From the NCBI GenBank assembly GCA_002315565.1, contig DCHD01000031.1, positions 1 through 27,557 of the forward strand: DNA of 27,557 bases, given 5' to 3'. The notes under the pieces were generated by a model. That model did not search any database, was not told the origin of the DNA, and was given only the letters and a program-made list of their open reading frames with translations. The first letter of the stretch is position 1; each line of letters starts with the position of its first letter. Both the position numbers and the translations under genes were made by a program. This DNA is from Solobacterium sp. UBA1761 (GTDB taxonomy: Bacteria; Bacillota_I; Bacilli_A; Erysipelotrichales; Erysipelotrichaceae). Positions 16,548 to 22,864 of the stretch are shown here, piece after piece.

Positions 16548-18119
16548 ATGAATACAAAACCTGTAGTATTAATCGTAATGGACGGCGTTGGCGAAAGAGA
16601 ATCTGATTTCGGCAATGCGGTAAAAAATGCCTATACACCAACACTTGATGAACTTAAGGCTACCTGCCCATGGACTACCATTAAGGCTCATGGAACTGCA
16701 GTAGGTTTACCATCTGATGAAGATATGGGTAACTCAGAAGTAGGCCACAACGCAATCGGCTGTGGTCAGGTATATTCTCAGGGTGCAAAGCTTGTAAACG
16801 AATCAATCGAATCTGGTGCTATCTTTGAATCAGACACCTGGAAGAAACTGGTAGAAAATGCCAAGGGACATACTTTCCACTTTATTGGTCTGTTGTCTGA
16901 TGGCAACGTACATTCAAACATCTCTCATCTTAAGGCTATGATTACTGAACTTAAGAAGGAAGGCGTAAAGAGTGTAAGACTTCATGTATTACTTGACGGC
17001 AGAGATGTACCTGAAGGATCATCTGTAAACTTCGTTAAAGATATCGAAGCTCATATGGCTGAACTTAACGGTGCTGACTTTGACGCAAGAATCGCTTCTG
17101 GCGGTGGCAGAATGTATATCACTATGGACAGATATGAAGCTGACTGGACAATGGTAGAACGTGGCTGGAATGCTCATGTGCATGGAATCGGAAGAAAGTT
17201 CAACAGTGCTTTAGAAGCAATTGAAACTTATCAGAAAGAAGAAAACGCAACTGACCAGCTGATGCATGAATTTGTCATCTGTGATAACGGTCAGCCAGTA
17301 GGTCAGATCAAAGACCATGACTCAGTTGTATATTTCAACTTCAGAGGCGACAGAGCCCTTGAAATCTCTAAGGCATTCGATGAAGGTGCTGAATTCAATA
17401 AATTCGACAGAGGTGCTAAACCTGATGTTATGTACGCAGGCATGCTGCAGTATGATGCTGACCTGAAGATTCCCAACATGTATCTTGCGAACCCTCCAAA
17501 GATTGAAAATACAATGTCTGAATACTTTGTTAAGTACGGCGTTAAGACATATGCTGTATCTGAAACTCAGAAGTTCGGTCATGTAACATATTTCTGGAAT
17601 GGAAACAGAAGTGAAAAGTTCTCTGATGAACTTGAAACATGGGTAGAAATTCCATCAGATGTAATTCCGTTTGATCAGCGTCCTTGGATGAAGTCAGCTG
17701 AAGCTACTGATGCCCTGATTGAAGCTATTGAATCAGGTGAATATCAGTTCTTAAGATGCAATTATCCAAATGGCGACATGGTTGGTCATACTGGTTCATA
17801 TGAATCTACAATCATCGGTGTTGAATCTGTCGATATCGCATTAAAGAGAGTTAAAGAAGCATGTGATAAAGTCGGAGCAATCATGCTGATTACTGCTGAC
17901 CATGGCAATGCTGATGAAATGTATGACAAGAGAAAGAAAGACACTGATCCTATCAAACCTAAAACTTCTCATACACTTTCCAAAGTTCCATTCATCTTCT
18001 ACAACTGTGATGTTGAAATCAAGGATGGTGAATTCGGACTTTCAAACATTGCTGCAACTGTCTTCAAACTTTTAGGTCTTGAAGTTCCTGCAATGTGGGA
18101 TGAAGCTATCATCAAATAA
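16548..18119 (+). CDS. gpmI: 2,3-bisphosphoglycerate-independent phosphoglycerate mutase
   Basis: 523 residues. It interconverts 3- and 2-phosphoglycerate in glycolysis using Mn2+. VLIVMDGVGER (7-17), DMGNSEVGHNAIG (59-71, phosphorylated S63) and ADHGNADEMYD near the C-terminus are the alkaline-phosphatase-superfamily metal site. The strong GGAGG stands eight bases before the ATG. It lies 32 bases after lgt/ppaX and is ended by the hairpin 18129-18150, so it is probably the last gene of the uvrA operon; a separate promoter could not be identified. Confidence 0.97.
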   Translation: MNTKPVVLIVMDGVGERESDFGNAVKNAYTPTLDELKATCPWTTIKAHGTAVGLPSDEDMGNSEVGHNAIGCGQVYSQGAKLVNESIESGAIFESDTWKKLVENAKGHTFHFIGLLSDGNVHSNISHLKAMITELKKEGVKSVRLHVLLDGRDVPEGSSVNFVKDIEAHMAELNGADFDARIASGGGRMYITMDRYEADWTMVERGWNAHVHGIGRKFNSALEAIETYQKEENATDQLMHEFVICDNGQPVGQIKDHDSVVYFNFRGDRALEISKAFDEGAEFNKFDRGAKPDVMYAGMLQYDADLKIPNMYLANPPKIENTMSEYFVKYGVKTYAVSETQKFGHVTYFWNGNRSEKFSDELETWVEIPSDVIPFDQRPWMKSAEATDALIEAIESGEYQFLRCNYPNGDMVGHTGSYESTIIGVESVDIALKRVKEACDKVGAIMLITADHGNADEMYDKRKKDTDPIKPKTSHTLSKVPFIFYNCDVEIKDGEFGLSNIAATVFKLLGLEVPAMWDEAIIK

Positions 18120-18128
18120 TTAACTCTT

Positions 18129-18150
18129 AAACCTGTCATACGACAGGTTT
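18129..18150 (+). terminator. Terminator of the uvrA-gpmI operon
   Basis: Perfect 9-bp stem AAACCTGTC / GACAGGTTT with an ATAC loop, then TTG. It starts 10 bases after the gpmI stop. Confidence 0.85.
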
Positions 18151-18160
18151 TTGTATGCTT

Positions 18161-18166
18161 TATAAT
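18161..18166 (+). promoter_or_regulatory. -10 (TATAAT) of the transglutaminase-like operon, six bases before ATG
   Basis: TATAAT-N6-ATG. It fixes the start codon at 18173 and predicts a leaderless mRNA. It lies 11 bases after the gpmI terminator stem. No clear -35. Confidence 0.68.
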
Positions 18167-18172
18167 ATTTGT

Positions 18173-19048
18173 ATGAAGAGTTTTCTTTCGGCATTTATTA
18201 TTACTTTCTGTATTATGGTCCTTTTGTTTTTTGGATTCTTTTACAGCAGCACTTTTGAACTTGTTGAATACTGTAAGGAAAGCGGTTTGTCTTTATCGGA
18301 AGCACTGACAGGAGAAGATGATTATGAAGACTACAGTTCCGGTCATTACTATGAACTTCTTGATGAAAACGAAAAGTATGTCTACCGCAAGATAGATGAA
18401 GCACATAACGAATCAAGAACTACAGTATCATTCAGCACTGATGAAGGAGTTGAAACCGAGAGAATTTCTCATGTCTTCATGGCATATCTCAATGATCATC
18501 CGGGTGTCTTTAACTACAGTCCCTACATCAAGCATACGGTAACCAATTTCGGCAATCTCAATCACTGTTTCGTTACTTCAGAAAAATCCGATGAGATAGT
18601 CAGTGAATCTGATATTAAACATAAGGTAGAAGAACTTACAAAGAATATAGACATAAACATGGATGAAGAAGACATCATTCTTGAAGTAAACAACCTGATC
18701 TGTGAAAACTTCAGTTACGATACCAGGGCGAGATTCTCTGGCGATATCAGAAGTATGACTCTGGAGAATACCGGGGTCTGTATCGGATATTCGCAGCTGT
18801 TTAAGTTATGTATGGACTATCTGGGCATTGACTGTGTGATAATAAACGGGACATCCGTTATTGAAGAAGAGGAACGCGGTCATTCCTGGAATGCCGTAAA
18901 TATTGATGATGAGTGGAAATATATCGATGTAACATGGTCCGATCAGGAAAAGGCCGGTTACATCAACTATGACTTCTTTCTAAGGAGTGAGGATGATTTC
19001 CCAAACCACAAGCCAAATGATGAATTTGACATGAATTTCTTAAGGTGA
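18173..19048 (+). CDS. Membrane-anchored transglutaminase-like protein
   Basis: 291 residues from 18173; an ATG 18 bases upstream lies before the -10 and is not used if the promoter call is right. One N-terminal membrane segment (about 3-24), then an outward-facing acidic domain. The C-terminal half has the Cys-His-Asp triad of the transglutaminase-like superfamily: TGVCIGYSQLFK (C203), RGHSWNAVNI (H237) and YIDVTWSD (D252). Bacterial members are often peptidases or cell-surface modifying enzymes; the substrate is unknown. First gene of an operon with NADAR and a glutamine amidotransferase. Confidence 0.85.
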   Translation: MKSFLSAFIITFCIMVLLFFGFFYSSTFELVEYCKESGLSLSEALTGEDDYEDYSSGHYYELLDENEKYVYRKIDEAHNESRTTVSFSTDEGVETERISHVFMAYLNDHPGVFNYSPYIKHTVTNFGNLNHCFVTSEKSDEIVSESDIKHKVEELTKNIDINMDEEDIILEVNNLICENFSYDTRARFSGDIRSMTLENTGVCIGYSQLFKLCMDYLGIDCVIINGTSVIEEEERGHSWNAVNIDDEWKYIDVTWSDQEKAGYINYDFFLRSEDDFPNHKPNDEFDMNFLR

Positions 19049-19051
19049 ACA

Positions 19052-19495
19052 ATGATTGACAGATTTAAAGAAGAATATTCATTTCTATCCAATTTCTATA
19101 AGGCTCCAATAGTCTATAAAGGAATAAGCTATCAGAATAATGAGGCTGCATTCCAGGCTCAGAAATGTATTGATGAATCTGAAAAAGAACAGTTCTCTTT
19201 AATAAACAATCCGGTTATTGCCAAAAGAATGGGAAGAAAAGTTAAACTGAGAAGTGACTGGGAAAGTGTTAAAGTAGATATCATGTTAGATATAGTCAGA
19301 TGTAAATTTGACTCTCATCCTGAACTTAAAAAGAAACTGCTTGAAACAGGTGATGAGATACTGGTTGAAGGCAATAACTGGAATGATACATTCTGGGGAG
19401 TAAGTCTTAAAACCGGAAAAGGAAGAAATGTTCTCGGTAACATTCTGATGAAACAAAGAGAAGCATATAAAGAAGAAGGAAACAAAGAAGTATGA
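19052..19495 (+). CDS. NADAR (YbiA-like) family protein
   Basis: 147 residues, standard length. Family motifs: EEYSFLSNFYKAPI (7-20), YQNNEAAFQAQK (27-38) and NNWNDTFWGVSLKTGKGRNVLGNILMKQRE in the C-terminal third. The family acts on N-glycosidic and ADP-ribosyl bonds: YbiA-type members hydrolyse riboflavin intermediates, and others remove ADP-ribose from guanine in DNA. Which applies here cannot be read from the sequence, and no DarT-like ADP-ribosyltransferase is nearby. The start lies three bases after the previous stop, with AAGGTGA as ribosome site. Overlaps the next gene by ATGA. Confidence 0.9.
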   Translation: MIDRFKEEYSFLSNFYKAPIVYKGISYQNNEAAFQAQKCIDESEKEQFSLINNPVIAKRMGRKVKLRSDWESVKVDIMLDIVRCKFDSHPELKKKLLETGDEILVEGNNWNDTFWGVSLKTGKGRNVLGNILMKQREAYKEEGNKEV

Positions 19496-20133
19496 AAGTA
19501 TTGCTGTTAGGTGACAACCACGAACGATGTAAAAATTATGAAGATCTTTTAAATAAACTCAATGTAGATTATGAACTGAAACTCGAAGGTGATTTTTCTG
19601 AGTGCACTCATCTTCTTATACCGGGAGGCATCGATGTTGATCCGGCATATTATGGGGAAGAAAAAGACCCAACAGTCAACATGATCGACAGACCATTTGA
19701 TGAGTTACAGATGAAGGCGGTTGACTGGTTTGTGAAAAACAAAAGACCGATCCTGGGAATATGCCGAGGCCATCAGCTTCTGAATGTCTATTTCGGCGGA
19801 TCTCTTATTCAGGATATAAAGACGGGAATGAAGCATACTCTTCCTGAATATAAAAACATCTATCACGGCATCACCAACAATGAAGGGTTCATGAAGGAAC
19901 TGTATGGGGAAAACTGTAAAGTAAATTCCACCCATCATCAGGCTATCAAAAAACTTGGAGAAGGACTAAAACCGATTTCCTTTGCAGAAGATGGAATTAT
20001 CGAAGCCTGTGTACATGAAACATTGCCTGTAATTATGGTTCAGTTCCATCCGGAAAGAATGGCTCTGGGTCTTGTTGAAGAAGAAACTGCAGACGGTACA
20101 CCGATATTTGATTATTTCTTCAACATGAAATAA
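19492..20133 (+). CDS. Class I glutamine amidotransferase, gamma-glutamyl-gamma-aminobutyrate hydrolase-like (peptidase C26)
   Basis: 213 residues. The nucleophile elbow GICRGHQ (89-95, C91), oxyanion region LIPGGIDVDPAYYG (42-54) and QFHPE (184-188, H186/E188) complete the catalytic triad. The PGGxDxxPxxYG pattern is typical of PuuD-like hydrolases, which split gamma-glutamyl bonds; this member is somewhat short. Coupled to NADAR through ATGA. Its mRNA would end at the bidirectional hairpin 20176-20205. Confidence 0.9.
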   Translation: MKVLLLGDNHERCKNYEDLLNKLNVDYELKLEGDFSECTHLLIPGGIDVDPAYYGEEKDPTVNMIDRPFDELQMKAVDWFVKNKRPILGICRGHQLLNVYFGGSLIQDIKTGMKHTLPEYKNIYHGITNNEGFMKELYGENCKVNSTHHQAIKKLGEGLKPISFAEDGIIEACVHETLPVIMVQFHPERMALGLVEEETADGTPIFDYFFNMK

Positions 20134-20146
20134 TTCAAAGTGGGAA

Positions 20147-20155
20147 TGTTATAAT
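20147..20155 (+). promoter_or_regulatory. Extended -10 promoter (TGT-TATAAT) for a short plus-strand RNA
   Basis: Perfect TGnTATAAT located between the amidotransferase stop (20133) and the hairpin at 20176. It can only drive a very short transcript, start predicted near 20162. Confidence 0.6.
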
Positions 20156-20161
20156 AATTGT

Positions 20162-20210
20162 GTAGTGTTGCAAACGAAAAGGTCAGGGGCTAGCCTGACC
20201 TTTTCTTTAC
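20162..20210 (+). ncRNA. Candidate short antitoxin-like RNA (Fst RNAII-like)
   Basis: From the extended -10 at 20147-20155 a transcript of about 45-50 bases would run to the terminator at 20176-20205. It converges on the mRNA of the 24-residue hydrophobic peptide and shares its terminator, so the hairpins are antisense to each other. Its 5' part holds TAGTGT, also present in the plus strand at 20287-20292 opposite the peptide's codons. Predicted only; it could instead be just the tail of the upstream operon. Confidence 0.45.
20176..20205. terminator. Strong bidirectional terminator
   Basis: Perfect 12-bp arms (20176-20187 / 20194-20205) with a 6-base loop. Plus tail TTTTCTTTACC, minus tail CUUUUCGUUUG. 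It ends the amidotransferase operon and the short RNA on plus, and the hydrophobic-peptide mRNA on minus. Confidence 0.88.
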
Positions 20211-20272
20211 CCTTTGACAAAAATTTGTGAAGCAGTCTGAAAAGATAACCCTCTTTTCCGGGGAGGAAAAAC

Positions 20273-20347
20273 TTACTTCCTGATGTTAGTGTATAACACA
20301 AGCAGCACGGCTATAATCTGTAGCGCTGCAATAATCAGATAGATCAT
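20273..20347 (-). CDS. 24-residue hydrophobic peptide, candidate type I toxin
   Basis: The peptide begins MIYLIIAALQIIAVLL and ends VLYTNIRK: a single membrane helix followed by a short polar, basic end, the form of type I toxins such as Fst, Ldr/Ibs and BsrG-like peptides, although I cannot assign it to a named family. AAAGG stands five A residues before the ATG. The predicted mRNA starts near 20458, so the leader is about 110 bases. The sequence directly after the stop contains UUUUUCCU (minus, 20264-20271), exactly complementary to the AGGAAAAA of the ribosome site, which could close it by long-range pairing. A strongly initiated out-of-frame ORF (20286-20393) overlaps it. Small size means it could be chance; the surrounding architecture argues otherwise. 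Confidence 0.55.
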   Translation of the reverse strand: MIYLIIAALQIIAVLLVLYTNIRK

Positions 20348-20393
20348 TTTTTCCTTTCTTGCCAAAGGGCGGACGATGACAGTTAGTATACAT
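20286..20393 (-). CDS. 35-residue upstream ORF overlapping the hydrophobic peptide, possible leader
   Basis: The ATG at 20393 has the best ribosome site in the locus (AGGAGG, 8-base spacing). The frame encodes a 35-residue polar product starting MYTNCHRPPFGKKGK and ending RAACVIH, overlapping the whole start and most of the hydrophobic peptide in another frame. It may be a leader whose translation controls the peptide, or the real product; no homology is recognised. Confidence 0.4.
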   Translation of the reverse strand: MYTNCHRPPFGKKGKNDLSDYCSATDYSRAACVIH

Positions 20394-20464
20394 AGCTGTA
20401 TCCTCCTGTCTCATATTTGTACGGAAAATATGAAATTCCTGAAAAAATCTTAAAAAAATTCTAA

Positions 20465-20470
20465 ATTATA
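20465..20470 (-). promoter_or_regulatory. -10 (TATAAT) for the hydrophobic-peptide mRNA
   Basis: TATAAT on minus, directly after the U tract of the terminator of the 111-residue gene. Predicted start near 20458, giving an mRNA of about 260-285 bases to 20176-20205. No clear -35. Confidence 0.5.
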
Positions 20471-20471
20471 T

Positions 20472-20496
20472 AAAAAATAAGCTCTGTAGAGCTTAT
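20472..20496 (-). terminator. Terminator of the 111-residue membrane-protein gene
   Basis: 8-bp perfect stem (20477-20484 / 20489-20496), 4-base loop, then U6 on minus. The stop codon of the gene (20493-20495) is inside the stem. Confidence 0.85.
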
Positions 20497-20828
20497 ATCT
20501 TTATTTTTTTAATCTGGGAAGGAAGTTCCTTCTTAACAGTTTTAGCCAATGCGGTTTTTACTGAAGGATCTTTCCTGTAGTTCTTTCTGAAATCAGAGAT
20601 GAACATCAGTCCAAGCAATATGGCTGGCAGATGAATTTTATTTGATACAGAAGAGATGTACTCTTTCTTTTCGTTCATCGCTGCAGTCTTTTCTTTTATG
20701 GATGCAAGAGCTTCAAACTGTGCTCTGGTATTCTTTGAAAGTTTACCAAGCTGTGCCAGTAATATTATCAGAACTATTACCAGTGCACTTATGGAAGCAG
20801 TGTAGGCAATTTTAATAATGTTTTCCAT
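20493..20828 (-). CDS. Small membrane protein, 111 residues, unknown function
   Basis: The N-terminal membrane segment (about 7-27, IAYTASISALVIVLIILLAQL) is followed by a charged helical stretch (about 30-58) that could form a coiled coil, a second short hydrophobic patch (LPAILLGLMFISDF, about 67-80) and a basic tail ending KKIKI. The layout recalls DUF948-type membrane proteins, but I do not assign it. The ATG follows TATAAT by six bases with no Shine-Dalgarno (leaderless), and TGA before the hexamer makes an extended -10. Own promoter and own terminator: a one-gene unit just after the YigZ stop. Confidence 0.75.
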   Translation of the reverse strand: MENIIKIAYTASISALVIVLIILLAQLGKLSKNTRAQFEALASIKEKTAAMNEKKEYISSVSNKIHLPAILLGLMFISDFRKNYRKDPSVKTALAKTVKKELPSQIKKIKI

Positions 20829-20834
20829 GACTGA

Positions 20835-20843
20835 ATTATATCA
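20835..20843 (-). promoter_or_regulatory. Extended -10 (TGA-TATAAT) of the 111-residue gene, six bases before ATG
   Basis: TGnTATAAT-N6-ATG on minus; the TGA of the element is the stop codon of the upstream YigZ gene (20841-20843). Predicts a leaderless mRNA. Confidence 0.68.
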
Positions 20844-21437
20844 CTTTACTATTCTTTCTTTAGTGATATCACCAATATAAGAAGCTTCTTTTCCCTTGGT
20901 AAGTTCAAGAATCTTTGTGAGTTTATCTTTATTGTCCAAAGCGAAATTGAATGTTACTTCTTCGCCATATTCTTTATTGATGAGAATTGTCTCTTTTGAC
21001 ATGAAATATTCTAGGCGGTTTGCCGTTTCATAATTTACTGAAAGCGTATATGAAGGATAACTTACTTCTTCAGCCAGTATAGCTTCATCAAGTGTTTCAA
21101 TTACCGCGTTGGAGTAGGCTCTTGTAAGTCCGCCTGTACCAAGCTTTATGCCGCCGAAATATCTGACAACAAGAGCACAGGTTTCATTAAGTCCGTTTTT
21201 TTCCAAGACATTGAGAATAGGTCTGCCGGCAGTTCCTGAAGGTTCGCCGTCATCACTTGAACGCTTGATGTCATTCAGGATCATTGCTGAACAGACATGT
21301 GAACAATCGTGATACTTTTTACGTATTTCTGTCAAGTAATTTCGGTATTCTTCTTCACTTTTTATACGTTTTATGAAACAAATGAAAACGGATTTTTCAA
21401 TTGTTAAAGAATGTGTTATTTCTTCCTTTACATACAT
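20841..21437 (-). CDS. YigZ/IMPACT (UPF0029) family protein
   Basis: 198 residues from the Met at 21437, chosen because a TATAAT lies exactly six bases before it and because family members begin just before the EKSVFICFIKRI-type strand; an ATG 33 bases upstream lies before this -10. Family core: SHVCSAMIL, SSDDGEPSGTAGRPIL and VVRYFGGIKLGTGGLTRAYS, which are the invariant stretches. The C-terminal ferredoxin-like domain covers about the last 65 residues. Often annotated as a regulator of translation or a proline dipeptidase; the true role in bacteria is unclear. Divergent from the 39-residue/CofE-like unit. Confidence 0.93.
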   Translation of the reverse strand: MYVKEEITHSLTIEKSVFICFIKRIKSEEEYRNYLTEIRKKYHDCSHVCSAMILNDIKRSSDDGEPSGTAGRPILNVLEKNGLNETCALVVRYFGGIKLGTGGLTRAYSNAVIETLDEAILAEEVSYPSYTLSVNYETANRLEYFMSKETILINKEYGEEVTFNFALDNKDKLTKILELTKGKEASYIGDITKERIVK

Positions 21438-21443
21438 AAATTT

Positions 21444-21449
21444 ATTATA
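21444..21449 (-). promoter_or_regulatory. -10 (TATAAT) of the YigZ gene, six bases before ATG
   Basis: TATAAT-N6-ATG on minus, no Shine-Dalgarno. The -35 region is poor (TTATGT). The divergent -10 at 21461 is only 11 bases away. Confidence 0.65.
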
Positions 21450-21457
21450 TAGTTTTG

Positions 21458-21466
21458 TGCTAAAAT
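21458..21466 (+). promoter_or_regulatory. Extended -10 (TGC-TAAAAT) of the 39-residue/CofE-like operon
   Basis: TGnTAAAAT on plus; predicted start near 21473, leaving a leader of about 17 bases that contains AGGAG. No good -35. Confidence 0.55.
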
Positions 21467-21489
21467 ACATAAGTCTTTAGGAGATGTAT

Positions 21490-21609
21490 ATGGCAAAAGA
21501 TTTAGAAGATTTACTGAAAGAACTTAAACAGGCTGAAAAGGAATACCAGGAGAAGATGGAAAAATACGGATTCCTTGACGATAAGAAAGAAGAGAATAAA
21601 AAAAGATGA
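21490..21609 (+). CDS. 39-residue charged helical protein upstream of the CofE-like gene
   Basis: It begins MAKDLEDLLKELKQAEKEYQ and ends EENKKR. Highly charged, rich in Lys and Glu, with heptad-like Leu spacing, so likely one amphipathic helix. AGGAG stands six bases before the ATG (an in-frame ATG two codons earlier overlaps the ribosome site). The stop overlaps the next start as ATGA, so the downstream gene is translationally coupled to it. No homologue recognised; it may be a small partner of the CofE-like enzyme or a translational leader. Confidence 0.7.
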   Translation: MAKDLEDLLKELKQAEKEYQEKMEKYGFLDDKKEENKKR

Positions 21610-22796
21610 GAAACGTAGGAACTGTTTCAAGAGGTATCAGATGTCCGATTATCAGAGAAAACGATAATCTGGCAAAGATTGTAGTTGACTCGGTACTTGA
21701 AGCTGGAAGAACAGATGGCTTTGTCTTAAGAGACAGAGATGTAATTGCGATTACTGAATCCGTAGTTGCAAGAGCCCAGGGAAACTATGCGACTATTGAT
21801 GACATCGCAGCTGATGTGAAAGAGAAATTCGGCAATAAGACAGTTGGGCTCATCTTCCCGATAACTTCAAGAAACAGATTTTCTGTCTGTCTTAAAGGCA
21901 TTGCCAGAGGTTTAAAGAAGATAGTGCTGATGCTGTCATATCCATCAGATGAAGTAGGAAATGCACTATTTGACTATGACCTGCTTGATGAAAAAGGAGT
22001 CAATCCTTATTCTGATGTACTTTCGCTTAAGAAGTACCGTGAACTTTTCGGTTATGAGAAGCATGAGTTCACCGGTGTTGATTATGTTGAATACTATCAG
22101 TCATTGATCGAAGGTGAAGGCTGTGAGTGCGAGATTATCTTCGCAAACAATGCCAAAGCAATACTGGAATATACAAAGGATGTTATCTATGCAGATATCC
22201 ATACAAGATTCAGAACCAGAAGAACACTTGAAAAGAATGGTGCTGAAACCATCTATGGAATTGACGAGATCTTAAATAAACCAGTAAATAATTCCGGCTA
22301 CAACAGCAGATATGGTCTGCTTGGTTCAAATAAGGCAGATGAAAACAGAATCAAACTGTTCCCTGAACATGGCCAGGAACTTGTTGAAGATATTCAGGTT
22401 AAGCTGTTTGAAAAAACCGGCAAACATGTAGAAGTAATGGTATATGGCGATGGAGCGTTCAAGGATCCAAGAGGAAAGATCTGGGAACTTGCTGATCCGA
22501 TTGTTTCACCATTCTTTACTGGCGGACTTGTAGGTACACCTAATGAAGTCAAAATAAAATATCTTGCCGACTCAACATTTGCTGATCTTGAAGGAGACGC
22601 CTTAAAGAAAGCAATTACTTCAAGCATCAAGGAAAAAGACAGCAATCTAAAAGGTAAGATGATTTCTGAAGGAACTACCCCAAGACAGCTTACTGACCTG
22701 ATTGGTTCACTATGTGACCTGACCAGCGGTTCAGGAGATAAGGGAACACCTATCGTACTGGTACAGGGTTACTTCGATAATATGACTAATGACTAA
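21606..22796 (+). CDS. CofE/F420:gamma-glutamyl ligase-family protein
   Basis: 396 residues. The N-terminus GTVSRGIRCPIIRENDNLAKIVVDSVLEA and DRDVIAITESVVARAQGNYATIDDIA match the coenzyme F420-0:L-glutamate ligase fold; GDGAFKDP and a later TSGSGDKGTP are likely metal and nucleotide contacts. True CofE (about 250 residues) adds gamma-glutamates to F420-0. Nothing else in the window suggests F420 synthesis, and Bacillota of this kind are not known to make it, so another gamma-glutamyl or amide ligation is likelier. The ATG overlaps the 39-residue gene (ATGA). Ends in a strong terminator. Confidence 0.85.
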   Translation: MRNVGTVSRGIRCPIIRENDNLAKIVVDSVLEAGRTDGFVLRDRDVIAITESVVARAQGNYATIDDIAADVKEKFGNKTVGLIFPITSRNRFSVCLKGIARGLKKIVLMLSYPSDEVGNALFDYDLLDEKGVNPYSDVLSLKKYRELFGYEKHEFTGVDYVEYYQSLIEGEGCECEIIFANNAKAILEYTKDVIYADIHTRFRTRRTLEKNGAETIYGIDEILNKPVNNSGYNSRYGLLGSNKADENRIKLFPEHGQELVEDIQVKLFEKTGKHVEVMVYGDGAFKDPRGKIWELADPIVSPFFTGGLVGTPNEVKIKYLADSTFADLEGDALKKAITSSIKEKDSNLKGKMISEGTTPRQLTDLIGSLCDLTSGSGDKGTPIVLVQGYFDNMTND

Positions 22797-22814
22797 CTCA
22801 CCAAAAGGTGAGTT
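22795..22814 (+). terminator. Terminator of the CofE-like operon
   Basis: 8-bp stem AACTCACC / GGTGAGTT with AAAA loop, then TTCATTTTTG. The stem takes in the last two bases of the stop codon. Confidence 0.87.
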
Positions 22815-22852
22815 TTCATTTTTGTAATTATTTTTATATATCTTAAATTCTT

Positions 22853-22858
22853 TATTAT
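22853..22858 (+). promoter_or_regulatory. Possible -10 (TATTAT) of the 32-residue ORF, six bases before ATG
   Basis: TATTAT-N6-ATG, one base off consensus, in the same geometry as the other leaderless starts here. No -35. Confidence 0.4.
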
Positions 22859-22864
22859 CTGGTT

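Noticed and set aside
18155..18172. Earlier ATG for the transglutaminase-like gene at 18155
   Set aside because: It lies in the tail of the gpmI terminator, before the TATAAT that should drive the gene, and has no ribosome site.
20214..20219. TTGACA on plus as a second promoter in the toxin-like locus
   Set aside because: No -10-like hexamer at 16-18 bp; the nearest AT-rich hexamer is 21 bp away.
21438..21470. Earlier ATG for YigZ at 21470
   Set aside because: The 11 extra residues are not part of the family, and the -10 at 21444-21449 lies downstream of that ATG.
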